Part shown: positions 7,853 to 15,690 of the stretch, piece after piece | How positions within the stretch are numbered: position 1 is the stretch's first letter | Layout: every line of letters begins with the position of its first letter | Assembly (NCBI GenBank): GCA_003281795.1 | Contig: QCAW01000013.1 | Span: forward strand, 1 to 32,130 | DNA: 32,130 nt | Direction: 5' to 3' | Source of the DNA: Pelagibacteraceae bacterium AG-345-F21 | Lineage (GTDB): Bacteria > Pseudomonadota > Alphaproteobacteria > Pelagibacterales > Pelagibacteraceae | The notes under the pieces: generated by a model | What the model was told of the DNA's origin: nothing | Databases searched by the model: none | Seen by the model: the letters and a program-made list of their open reading frames with translations, nothing else | Position numbers and translations under genes: made by a program

Positions 7853-9154
7853 TTATTGCAAATTTTTTAATTTTTGAGGTTTTGGCCCACCCGTAAACCA
7901 GTCCAAAAGCTCTACGGTATGAATTATTGGAATTTTAGTTCCATTTGAAATTTGTGTCATGCAACCAATGTTTCCAGTAGATATAAAGTCTGGAGAAACT
8001 TTCTCAATATTTTTTACTTTGTTCTTCAATAAAGTTTTTGCCATTTTCTGATGTAAAATATTATAAGTACCCGCAGAGCCACAACACAAATGTCCTTCAG
8101 GAATATCTAAAACCTCATTTCCAGTTCTTGAAATAAGGTCTTTTGGTTGTTGATGTACGCTTTGACCATGTTGCATAGAACACGCTGAGTGATAAGCAAT
8201 TTTATATTTTTTGTCATCGCCTTGTTTAATATTTAATTTTAAATTTTCATCTAAGTATTCTGTAATGTCTTTAGTTAGTTCAGAAATTTTTTTTGCTTTC
8301 TTTTTTAAACTTTTATTATTTTTAAAAATATGACCATAGTCCTTTAGAGTGGTTCCACACCCAGAAGTATTACTTATAATTGCATCTAAACCATTATTTA
8401 AATATTCTTCATGCCAACTTTCAATATTTTTTATAAAGGATTTTTGTGCTAAATCTTTTTTGCCCAAATGATGATTTAAAGATCCACAACAATCAATATC
8501 TTGCATAACAACTACCTCCACATTATGCCTTGTTAATAATCTAATTGTAGACTCGTTTATCTCAGGAGATATAATTCTTTGTACGCAACCTGTAAGAAGT
8601 GCAACTCTAGATATTTTTTTTCCACTCTCAACTTCATAAACTTTTTTTTCTTTAATCGTTTTAGAGGGTATTCTGCTTGGCATTAATTCTAAAGAATTTT
8701 TAAGAAAATTAGGTAAAATAAAACTAAAAGGTTTTATAAATTTTGTTAAAATTGCCATTGTAAAAAAAACTTTGGGTCTTGGTAAAACATAAGAAAGAAT
8801 ATTTCTAAATATGCGATCAAAAAACGGTCTTTTGTAAGTTTCTTCTACGTAATTTCTACCGTGATCTATTAGATGCATATAGTTAACACCTGAAGGACAT
8901 GTTGTCATACAAGAGTAACAAGATAGACAGCTGTCAATGTGCTTAACAATTTTTTCATTAGCTGGTTTTTTTTTCTCAAGCATATCTTTTATTAAATAAA
9001 TTCTACCTCTTGGACCCTCAAGTTCATTTCCATTTACCAAAAAAGTTGGGCATGTTGCATTGCACATACCACAGTGAACACACTTTCTTAGAATGCTCTC
9101 ACTAGATTTGTTGTCTTTATCTAGAAGCTGTTTGTCTGTAAAAGATGTTTGCAT
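7853..9154 (-). CDS. glcF: Glycolate oxidase iron-sulfur subunit GlcF
   Basis: The Fe-S subunit of glycolate dehydrogenase, which passes electrons from glycolate oxidation to the respiratory chain. The protein has 433 residues. Two [4Fe-4S] ferredoxin motifs are complete, Cys25/28/31/35 and Cys76/79/82/86, each ending in CP. The C-terminal half has the two cysteine-rich CCG repeats, DCCGSLNHH and LCCGSAGTYN, of the heterodisulfide-reductase-like family. Length and layout match E. coli GlcF. The stop of glcE and the start of glcF share one base at 9154, so translation is coupled. It should form a membrane-associated complex with GlcD and GlcE. Confidence 0.95.
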   Translation of the reverse strand: MQTSFTDKQLLDKDNKSSESILRKCVHCGMCNATCPTFLVNGNELEGPRGRIYLIKDMLEKKKPANEKIVKHIDSCLSCYSCMTTCPSGVNYMHLIDHGRNYVEETYKRPFFDRIFRNILSYVLPRPKVFFTMAILTKFIKPFSFILPNFLKNSLELMPSRIPSKTIKEKKVYEVESGKKISRVALLTGCVQRIISPEINESTIRLLTRHNVEVVVMQDIDCCGSLNHHLGKKDLAQKSFIKNIESWHEEYLNNGLDAIISNTSGCGTTLKDYGHIFKNNKSLKKKAKKISELTKDITEYLDENLKLNIKQGDDKKYKIAYHSACSMQHGQSVHQQPKDLISRTGNEVLDIPEGHLCCGSAGTYNILHQKMAKTLLKNKVKNIEKVSPDFISTGNIGCMTQISNGTKIPIIHTVELLDWFTGGPKPQKLKNLQ

Positions 9155-10413
9155 TATATACCTGTATACATTTTCCCTGGATTTAAAATCCTTTTAGGGT
9201 CAAAACTTTTCTTAATTTTTTCAGAAATCTTATACTTTATTGGGTCTATTGTAAAAATATCAGCTGATGCTTTCATGTCTTCCTCCACTTTAATTAAAGT
9301 GAAATATCCCTTATGTTGTTTAGTTATTTCTCTTATTTCATTTAGAATTTTAATTGAGATATCGTTAAGCTCAAGCCAAATAAGGCTACCTCCCCAATCT
9401 AAGAAATAGCTAAAATCCATGTTTTTTAGTTTTTGCAATAAATTTAACGTTTCGCTCATTGGAACAACTATTCTTACTAGATTTTTTTTCGTATTAGAAA
9501 AAACTTCCAAGTTTCTAGTTTTATTCCAAAAAATATTTGATTGCTCTACATCTAGAACAGAATATTCATTCACAAGAAGATCTAATTCTTTACACAACCT
9601 TTTAATTCTTTGGTCGACAGAAACAAAAGGGCCTTCTATTCTTATGCCTATTAGAGCACCTTGATGAGTTAAATCATTAAATGTGAAATATTTTTCAAAT
9701 GATTCTGGATAAAAAACTCCCCCAGATGGATCCACGGAAGAAGATAATGATTTACCTAAATATTCTAAAGCTTTTTTTACATGCGGGTTATTTATTATGA
9801 GTGTTTTGCTTGTTTCAGGTTTTGGTAAAACTTTAATGGATAATTCGGTTAGTACTGTTAAGGTTCCAAAAGATCCTGACAGAAGCTTGCACAAATCATA
9901 TCCTGTTACATTTTTGACAACTGTACCTCCAGACTTTATTGTTTCACCTTTTCCATTTATTCCCTGAAAACCAAGCAAGTGATCTCTAACACTTCCTACT
10001 TTAAATCTCCTTGGGCCAGAAAAGTTACAAGATACAACGCCGCCTATAGAACCCCAATTACTTTTGCCAGAAAATAAATATCCAAAGTCTGTTGGCTCAA
10101 AAGCAAGCTGCTGATTGTTTTTATCTAACTCTTTTACAATTTCTTCAATTGGTGTCCCGGATTTAACTTTAATATAAAGTTCCTCTGGTTTGTATTCGAT
10201 AATTCCTGAATACTTTGATAGATCTATAGTCTTTTCTGTTTGAAAGTTTCTGCCAATTTTTTTTTTGGAATTGAGACAGGTTATTTCAAGCGGAACACTC
10301 TTTTTGTAAGAAAGTTTAATTATTTCTGAAATTTCTTCTCTAGTCGAAGGCTTTAAGACAGATTGATTAAAATCTTGGAATGTCTGGGAATTTTGTTTTT
10401 CCTCCATGGACAT
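9154..10413 (-). CDS. glcE: Glycolate oxidase FAD-binding subunit GlcE
   Basis: The second flavin-type subunit of glycolate dehydrogenase, 419 residues from the preferred start. It has an FAD-binding PCMH domain: the segment SNWGSIGGVVSCNFSG, then GSVRDHLLGFQGING and GGTVVKNVTGYDLCKLLSGS, and a C-terminal oxidase cap ending in PKRILNPGKMYTG. The longest frame starts at 10434, but ATG 10413 is preferred because a long purine-rich Shine-Dalgarno lies immediately upstream. This puts the start 47 bases inside the end of glcD, in another frame. GlcD and GlcE are related and both are needed for activity in E. coli. Confidence 0.92.
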   Translation of the reverse strand: MSMEEKQNSQTFQDFNQSVLKPSTREEISEIIKLSYKKSVPLEITCLNSKKKIGRNFQTEKTIDLSKYSGIIEYKPEELYIKVKSGTPIEEIVKELDKNNQQLAFEPTDFGYLFSGKSNWGSIGGVVSCNFSGPRRFKVGSVRDHLLGFQGINGKGETIKSGGTVVKNVTGYDLCKLLSGSFGTLTVLTELSIKVLPKPETSKTLIINNPHVKKALEYLGKSLSSSVDPSGGVFYPESFEKYFTFNDLTHQGALIGIRIEGPFVSVDQRIKRLCKELDLLVNEYSVLDVEQSNIFWNKTRNLEVFSNTKKNLVRIVVPMSETLNLLQKLKNMDFSYFLDWGGSLIWLELNDISIKILNEIREITKQHKGYFTLIKVEEDMKASADIFTIDPIKYKISEKIKKSFDPKRILNPGKMYTGI

Positions 10414-11863
10414 GAACCCTTCCTTCCTCAGCACACTTCCTAAGTATTGGATACACCTTGCCTGGATTTAGTAATGAGTTTGGATCTAATGCTACTTTTA
10501 TTGTAAGTTGCTGTTGTATATCTCGATTATTAAAAGCTTCACACATCAATTCTCGCTTTTCAATTCCTACACCATGCTCTCCTGTAAGTGCTCCACCAAC
10601 TTTGACGCAATATTTAAGAATATCGGCTCCAAATTCTTCACACTTTCTTAAAGACTCTTTGTCATTGGCATCGAACATAATTAAAGGGTGAAGATTTCCA
10701 TCTCCAGCGTGAAAAGCATTAGCTACCGGTAAACCATATTTTTTAGAGAGTTTTGATATTTCATTTAAAACTTCAGCTAATTTACCTCTTGGTATTGAAC
10801 CATCCATACACATATAATCTGGAGCAAGAACACCACATGCAGGAAAAGCTGCTTTTCTTCCCGCCCAGAACTTTAATCGCTCTTCGTTTGATTTGCTTAT
10901 TTTTAAGCTTGATGAATTATTTTTTTCAGCAATATTTTTCACCTTAGTTATGTAAGCTTCGACTTCATGTTGAGTGCCATCGAACTCAACTATCATCATT
11001 GCTTCTGCATCTGTAGGATAGCCTGCTTTCGAATAATCATTAGTGGCTTTAGTTAAAGCTTTATCCATAATTTCCATACCTGCCGGAATGCATCCTTCGG
11101 CTATAATCTGAGCAACACAATTTCCTGCGTCCTCGATAGATGGAAATCCAACTAGGGCTGCTTGAACAACTTCCGGTGATCTTAAAATTTTTACAGTAAC
11201 TTCTGTGATAACTCCCAATAAACCCTCTGAGCCAGTCATTAATCCTAAAAAATCATAACCTTCTGCATCCATTGCCTTACCGCCAAACTTCGTAATTGTA
11301 CCATCCATTAAAACTACTTCTATGCCTAAAAGATTGTTGGTTGTCGCCCCATATTTTAATGAGTGAACTCCTCCTGAATTTTCTGCAACATTTCCTCCAA
11401 TAGAACATGCTATTTGACTAGAAGGATCAGGTGCGTAGTAAAAACCTTTGTCTTGAACTGCATGTGTTATTGCTAAATTTGTAACACATGGTTGTGTAAC
11501 AACACATCTATTTGTAAAATCTATTTCTAAAATTTTATTAAACTTTCCCATAGCTAATAGTACGCAGTCTTCCAAAGGAAGAGATCCTCCAGATAGACCG
11601 GTGCCAGCTCCTCTAGGAACAACTTTTATTTTATTTTCGTTACAATACTTTAAAACATTACTTACTTCTTCGACTGTTTCCGGCAAAACCACCATCATAG
11701 GCATTTTCCTATAAGCTGTTAAACCATCAGTTTCATATGGTCTCAATTCATCAGAATGAGAAAGAACGTTTTTTGGATCTATTATGCTCTCAAGATCTGA
11801 CACAATTTTATCTTTTCTTGATAAAACTGAATTATCGACTTTTGGCATTTGTAAACTACTCAT
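10367..11863 (-). CDS. glcD: Glycolate oxidase catalytic subunit GlcD
   Basis: A 498-residue FAD-linked oxidase that converts glycolate to glyoxylate. The PCMH FAD-binding domain is seen in RGAGTGLSGG (84-93), PDPSS (145-149) and IGGNVAENSGG (155-165). The C-terminal vanillyl-alcohol-oxidase-type cap has the NAFHAGDGNLHP metal/substrate motif and GEHGVGIEK, followed by LDPNSLLNPGKVYP. The C-terminal tail ending in HVHGGKTKFPDIPRF is typical of alphaproteobacterial GlcD, so the gene is full length despite the overlap with glcE. D-lactate dehydrogenase of the same family is the main alternative, but the following glcE and glcF make glycolate much more likely. Confidence 0.95.
   Translation of the reverse strand: MSSLQMPKVDNSVLSRKDKIVSDLESIIDPKNVLSHSDELRPYETDGLTAYRKMPMMVVLPETVEEVSNVLKYCNENKIKVVPRGAGTGLSGGSLPLEDCVLLAMGKFNKILEIDFTNRCVVTQPCVTNLAITHAVQDKGFYYAPDPSSQIACSIGGNVAENSGGVHSLKYGATTNNLLGIEVVLMDGTITKFGGKAMDAEGYDFLGLMTGSEGLLGVITEVTVKILRSPEVVQAALVGFPSIEDAGNCVAQIIAEGCIPAGMEIMDKALTKATNDYSKAGYPTDAEAMMIVEFDGTQHEVEAYITKVKNIAEKNNSSSLKISKSNEERLKFWAGRKAAFPACGVLAPDYMCMDGSIPRGKLAEVLNEISKLSKKYGLPVANAFHAGDGNLHPLIMFDANDKESLRKCEEFGADILKYCVKVGGALTGEHGVGIEKRELMCEAFNNRDIQQQLTIKVALDPNSLLNPGKVYPILRKCAEEGRVHVHGGKTKFPDIPRF
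10414..10429 (-). promoter_or_regulatory. Shine-Dalgarno of glcE inside the glcD coding sequence
   Basis: Purine-rich GAGGAAGGAAGGGTTC on the minus strand lies directly before ATG 10413. It holds more than one AGGA/AAGG match and is embedded in codons near the end of glcD. It decides the glcE start and suggests independent re-initiation while glcD is still being translated. Confidence 0.55.
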
Positions 11864-11913
11864 AATAATTCTTACTTTATATTTAAAAATTCATCTGGTC
11901 AAAAAGCTTTAAC

Positions 11914-13077
11914 TTACTTAAGCATTTTTGCAATTTTTTCTAGTGCTTTTTGAATGTTATCTTGTGATGCAGCAAAGCTAAATCGCACATAATCAGTGGA
12001 TGTTTTACCAAATGCTGTTCCTGGAACAATTGCCACACCAGCTTCATGCATACATTTTTTTGAAAATTCTGAACCACTCATTCCCGTTCCGCTTACATTT
12101 GGAAAAGCATAAAATGCGCCGCCGGGCATACTGCAGCTCACACCTTGAAGATCATTCAACCCTTTATGAATTAATTTTCTTCTTTGATCAAATTTTTCCA
12201 TCATATGATGAATAGAGTCATCAGGTCCATCCAGGGCAGCTATTCCTGCAAACTGGGAAGGTGCGTTAACACATGAGAAACTATTAATTGCTAACTTGGT
12301 AACATGTGGAATTAATTCTTCCGGCCACACACTCCAGCCCATTCTCCAACCTGTCATAGAGTAAGCTTTACTCCAACCATCTAAGACGATTAATCTATCT
12401 TGAAGATCTGGGTAATTAAAAAACGTAGGCATTTCTTTTCCATCAAAAATTTGTCTGCTATATATCTCGTCACTAAGTATTGTGACGTGAGGATGTTTTT
12501 TTAATCCTTCAGCTAAAAAATCTATTGCCGGTCTCTCAACAAAGCTTCCTGTTGGGTTATTAGGATTAATTAAAACCAATAGTCTAGTTTTATCATTTAT
12601 TAAAGATAAAATTTTTTCTGGATCAAATTTTAAATCTTTATCCTCTGTCAAATCGTATGGCACAGCTTTTGATCCAGTATAATTTATCATTGACTCATAA
12701 ATTGGAAATCCAGGTGTAGGATGAATTATTTCTGCACCAGGTTCACCGATCATTTGAATTGCGTAATACATTGTAGGTTTACCTCCTGGCATAATCATAA
12801 TTCGATCGGGACTTACCTCTTTTTTGTATAAGCTTTTAATTTTTCTCGAAACGGCTTCTCTACATTCTGTAATACCATTTGCTAAAACATATCCATGATG
12901 TCCATCATCGATTGCTTTTTTTGCAGCGTCCATAATATGTTGAGGTGTCTTAAAATCAGGTTGGCCCAATCCAAGATGTATCATTTCTTTTCCTTGGGCC
13001 TCTAGTTTTTTTGCCTCTGCCAAAACACTAAAGGCAGTTTCAGTTCCAAGTCTTTGTAAATTTTTTGCTAATTTCAT
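11914..13077 (-). CDS. Class I/II pyridoxal-phosphate aminotransferase (AspC-like)
   Basis: A 387-residue fold-type I aminotransferase. PLP-binding residues are readable: Asn174 in NPNNPTG, Asp203 and Tyr206 in SDEIY, the Schiff-base Lys237 in DGWSKAYSMTGWR, and the phosphate-binding Arg245. It resembles the broad aspartate/aromatic aminotransferases of alphaproteobacteria, whose substrate cannot be named from sequence. Its place between the 2-hydroxyacid dehydrogenase (three-base gap) and glcD (50-base gap) suggests that its amino acceptor may be a 2-oxoacid made by these oxidases, for instance glyoxylate to glycine. That role is inference; the family itself is certain. Confidence 0.9.
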   Translation of the reverse strand: MKLAKNLQRLGTETAFSVLAEAKKLEAQGKEMIHLGLGQPDFKTPQHIMDAAKKAIDDGHHGYVLANGITECREAVSRKIKSLYKKEVSPDRIMIMPGGKPTMYYAIQMIGEPGAEIIHPTPGFPIYESMINYTGSKAVPYDLTEDKDLKFDPEKILSLINDKTRLLVLINPNNPTGSFVERPAIDFLAEGLKKHPHVTILSDEIYSRQIFDGKEMPTFFNYPDLQDRLIVLDGWSKAYSMTGWRMGWSVWPEELIPHVTKLAINSFSCVNAPSQFAGIAALDGPDDSIHHMMEKFDQRRKLIHKGLNDLQGVSCSMPGGAFYAFPNVSGTGMSGSEFSKKCMHEAGVAIVPGTAFGKTSTDYVRFSFAASQDNIQKALEKIAKMLK

Positions 13078-13080
13078 ATT

Positions 13081-14229
13081 TTATTTAAAAACTACCTTAC
13101 TTTTATTCAATTCTTTAATACTTTTACAGCCTAATAATATCATATCACGTCTTAATTCTTCTCTCATTCTTTTTAAAATTTGTTCTACGCCTTTTTGCCC
13201 TCCTGCACCTAAAGCAAATAAAAATCCTTTTCCAAAGCTACAAGCTGTCGCGCCTAGTGATAAAGCTTTAAGAACATGAGTGCCTCTTCTAATCCCACCG
13301 TCTAATATAATTTCTAACTTACCGCCAACTGCCTCAACTATTGTAGGGAGTTGATCAAAAGGAGATCTAGATCCGTCAAGTTGTCGTCCTCCATGATTTG
13401 AGAGTAATATAGCGGAGGCGCCAATGTCTACTGCCCTTTTTGCATCTTCTACTGACATCACTCCCTTAATTGCAAAAGGACCTCCCCATCTTTTGATGCA
13501 ATATTCTGCATCTTTCCAACTCATAGCTGGATCATATTGTTCGTTAATATATTCCATTACACCTTTTGATATACTTGATCCTTTTTTTGTAAAATTAACA
13601 ACATTGGCTAATTGGAATTTTTCATTTCTTAAATAATTAAACGTCCATTTGGGCCTTTTAATAAAACCTAAAATACTTTTTAAAGTAAGTTTTGGGGGTG
13701 TAGTAAATCCCCATCGATGGTCCCGTTCACGATTGCCTGCTGTTACAGTATCCACTGTTAAACACATTGCGTTAAAACCTGAACTTTTACATCTGTCTAT
13801 TAAATTATCAGTTAAACCTTTTATTTTATGTATATATATTTGAAACATTTTTGGTCCTCCCGAAATATTAGAGATTTCTTCTATCGAAGAAGTCGACATA
13901 GTAGACATGCTATAAAAAGTTCCAAATTTTTCTGCAGCTCGTGCACTTGCTTTATCACCCTCGTGGTGAAAAAGTCTTTGCATGGCAACAGGTGATAAAA
14001 ATAAAGGCATATCAATTTTTTTTCCAAGAACATTTGTTGATAAATCTGGTTCTCCTACACTAGCAAGAATATTTGGAACTAAATCACATTTTAAAAATGA
14101 CTCAGTGTTTCTTTGAAGAGTGGTTTCATCGTCAGCTCCTCCATCAATATAGTGAAAAATTGGAGATGGTAAATTTTTTTTTGCTAATTTTCTAAAATCG
14201 TTAAAGTTATAACAATCATTTAAATTCAT
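13081..14229 (-). CDS. FMN-dependent alpha-hydroxyacid dehydrogenase (LldD-like)
   Basis: A 382-residue TIM-barrel flavoenzyme of the L-lactate dehydrogenase / glycolate oxidase / mandelate dehydrogenase family, which oxidises L-2-hydroxyacids to 2-oxoacids. Recognisable residues are Tyr27 in HYIDGGADDE, Lys255 in AIKGV, the catalytic His279 and substrate-binding Arg282 in SNHGGRQLD, and the FMN phosphate-binding loop LDGGIRRGTHVLKALSLGA (D310, R314). Its loop between residues 180 and 245 is long, as in membrane-associated LldD, so quinone may be the acceptor. The substrate may be L-lactate or another 2-hydroxyacid. It lies five bases after the PagL-like gene and three before the aminotransferase, so it probably shares their transcript. 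Confidence 0.9.
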   Translation of the reverse strand: MNLNDCYNFNDFRKLAKKNLPSPIFHYIDGGADDETTLQRNTESFLKCDLVPNILASVGEPDLSTNVLGKKIDMPLFLSPVAMQRLFHHEGDKASARAAEKFGTFYSMSTMSTSSIEEISNISGGPKMFQIYIHKIKGLTDNLIDRCKSSGFNAMCLTVDTVTAGNRERDHRWGFTTPPKLTLKSILGFIKRPKWTFNYLRNEKFQLANVVNFTKKGSSISKGVMEYINEQYDPAMSWKDAEYCIKRWGGPFAIKGVMSVEDAKRAVDIGASAILLSNHGGRQLDGSRSPFDQLPTIVEAVGGKLEIILDGGIRRGTHVLKALSLGATACSFGKGFLFALGAGGQKGVEQILKRMREELRRDMILLGCKSIKELNKSKVVFK

Positions 14230-14234
14230 GATTA

Positions 14235-14759
14235 TTAAAAATTTTTAGAAAAAGTTACAGTTGAATTATCTACCCCTGGGTTTGTATCACCCCAGTCGTT
14301 ATTAGAAATGTGGCTGTAAGTTAAACCAATTTGAGAATTATCAAATAAGTCTAATCCCAATTTAATTTCACTTTTAAATTCTAAAACACTTCCTAAATCT
14401 TTTCCATCACCTTTTTCATAATAACCTGGAGTAAAACTAGGTAAAATTTTTATAGGTCCAAGATCATATTGTCCTTCAATACCAGTATATAAAAAAATTG
14501 AACTTTTTCCTGTCACAAACCCACCAGAGACCGGAGAGAATTTACCTAAAAAAGTATCTCTAAATAAATTTGGATTTTTATGTTGAAGCCCAACTAAAGA
14601 GGTTTTATCGTCACCTTCGTCATCAATTAAATCGAATGTCCCAGCGTAAAATGATACGTCATTTCTTGCTGCTTTATTTAACTCATCATCTTCCATTGCT
14701 TGAACAAAACTAAGAAAGCAGGATATAATTAATGTATATACAATATCTTTAAATTTCAT
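14235..14759 (-). CDS. PagL-like lipid A 3-O-deacylase (acyloxyacyl hydrolase family)
   Basis: A 174-residue outer-membrane beta-barrel candidate with a Sec signal peptide (about residues 1-21, cleavage near VQA). The C-terminal motif YSHISNNDWGDTNPGVD matches the PagL active-site region: His150 and Ser152 form the conserved HxS pair, followed by the NPG turn. In characterised PagL the third member of the triad is a glutamate twelve residues after the serine; here that position is Asp164. The chain ends in Phe, as outer-membrane barrels usually do. Predicted role is removal of the 3-O acyl chain of lipid A. It is upstream of metabolic genes with no evident link to them and follows the ccm terminator. 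Confidence 0.7.
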   Translation of the reverse strand: MKFKDIVYTLIISCFLSFVQAMEDDELNKAARNDVSFYAGTFDLIDDEGDDKTSLVGLQHKNPNLFRDTFLGKFSPVSGGFVTGKSSIFLYTGIEGQYDLGPIKILPSFTPGYYEKGDGKDLGSVLEFKSEIKLGLDLFDNSQIGLTYSHISNNDWGDTNPGVDNSTVTFSKNF

Positions 14760-14761
14760 GG

Positions 14762-14793
14762 TTTAAAAATACAATTAATTTTCATAATTGTAT
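14762..14793 (-). terminator. AT-rich hairpin ending the ccm operon
   Basis: A 9-base-pair perfect stem has arms ATACAATTA at 14769-14777 and TAATTGTAT at 14785-14793, with a seven-base loop. In the ccmH direction it lies 14 bases after the stop codon and is followed by a short T run (14769-14765). The stem is A/T rich apart from one G-C pair, so it is weaker than the dctP hairpin, but position and shape fit an intrinsic terminator. It fills most of the 47-base gap before the PagL-like gene. Confidence 0.6.
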
Positions 14794-14806
14794 AGATGCC
14801 TTTTTG

Positions 14807-15172
14807 CTAGTTATTCTCTTTCTTTTTGAAAAACATAATAATTACTACTCCCCCAGCTATAAAAATAAGATATGGAAATAACCAGAATAAAAAATTTGAT
14901 CCATTCATTGGAGGTTTGTACACAATCCATTGTCCATATTTTTCAATTAAAAAATTATAAATTTCTTTTTCTGTTTTGCCCTCTTTAATTTTATCTTTAA
15001 TGACTAATTTTATCGTTTGAGCAAAATCTGAATTTGAGTCAGCAATTGATTGGCCTTGGCAGACTAAGCATCGAATATTTTTAAAAATTTGATTTTGTTC
15101 TACATTAGAACTGCTGGCGTGCACCTCAAATAGAAAAAAAACAATTAATAAAGTTAATAATTTAAATTTCAT
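14807..15172 (-). CDS. ccmH: Cytochrome c maturation protein CcmH (short form)
   Basis: A 121-residue periplasmic thiol-redox protein that reduces apocytochrome c so that heme can be attached. It has a signal peptide (about 1-20), the invariant LRCLVCQ-type motif (IRCLVCQGQSIADS, Cys35 and Cys38), a three-helix domain and a C-terminal membrane helix (about 92-112) followed by a basic tail. This is the short CcmH without the tetratricopeptide CcmI domain found fused in E. coli CcmH. No ccmI gene follows. The start overlaps the ccmG stop by four bases. Confidence 0.95.
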   Translation of the reverse strand: MKFKLLTLLIVFFLFEVHASSSNVEQNQIFKNIRCLVCQGQSIADSNSDFAQTIKLVIKDKIKEGKTEKEIYNFLIEKYGQWIVYKPPMNGSNFLFWLFPYLIFIAGGVVIIMFFKKKENN

Positions 15173-15690
15173 TTCTTTATAATTATACTCTTAATTTCTT
15201 TGTAATCAGCTGTAGATAAAGGCCCTACAAATTTTTTTAAAATTAATAAGTCATTATTAATTAGAATACTCTCCGGTATTCCATAAATACCGAAATTAAT
15301 AGAGTGTTTTCCTAGCTCGTCTTTAGCTAAAAAATCATAGGGATTTCCCAAATTTTTTAAAAAAAGATTGGCATTACTTTTCTTATCTTTAAAATTTACT
15401 CCAATAATACTTAGATTTTTTTCTCTATTTAATTTCATTAAAATTGGATGTTCTGTTCTACAAGGAGAACACCAAGATGCCCAAAAATTAATTAATAAAA
15501 AATTATTTTTTTTTAAAATATCATTTGTTAAATATTTATCCTCATAAAAACTTTCTATATGAATTTCAGATAATTTTTTACCAACTAAATTTCTAGTATC
15601 ATAATTGGAATTTTTATTTAAACTCAAATAAAAAACACCTACTATTAAGATAAAAATCCCTACAATTATAAGTTTAATAGTTTTTTGCAT
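15169..15690 (-). CDS. ccmG: Thiol:disulfide interchange protein CcmG/DsbE
   Basis: A 173-residue membrane-anchored thioredoxin of the cytochrome c maturation pathway, which keeps CcmH or the apocytochrome CXXCH cysteines reduced. One N-terminal helix (about 4-23) anchors the periplasmic domain. The active site WCSPC is at 73-77, and the cis-proline loop YGIPE, a hallmark of CcmG, is present near residue 137. Overlaps ccmF by 17 bases at its start and ccmH by four at its end, so it is translated within the ccm operon. Confidence 0.95.
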   Translation of the reverse strand: MQKTIKLIIVGIFILIVGVFYLSLNKNSNYDTRNLVGKKLSEIHIESFYEDKYLTNDILKKNNFLLINFWASWCSPCRTEHPILMKLNREKNLSIIGVNFKDKKSNANLFLKNLGNPYDFLAKDELGKHSINFGIYGIPESILINNDLLILKKFVGPLSTADYKEIKSIIIKK

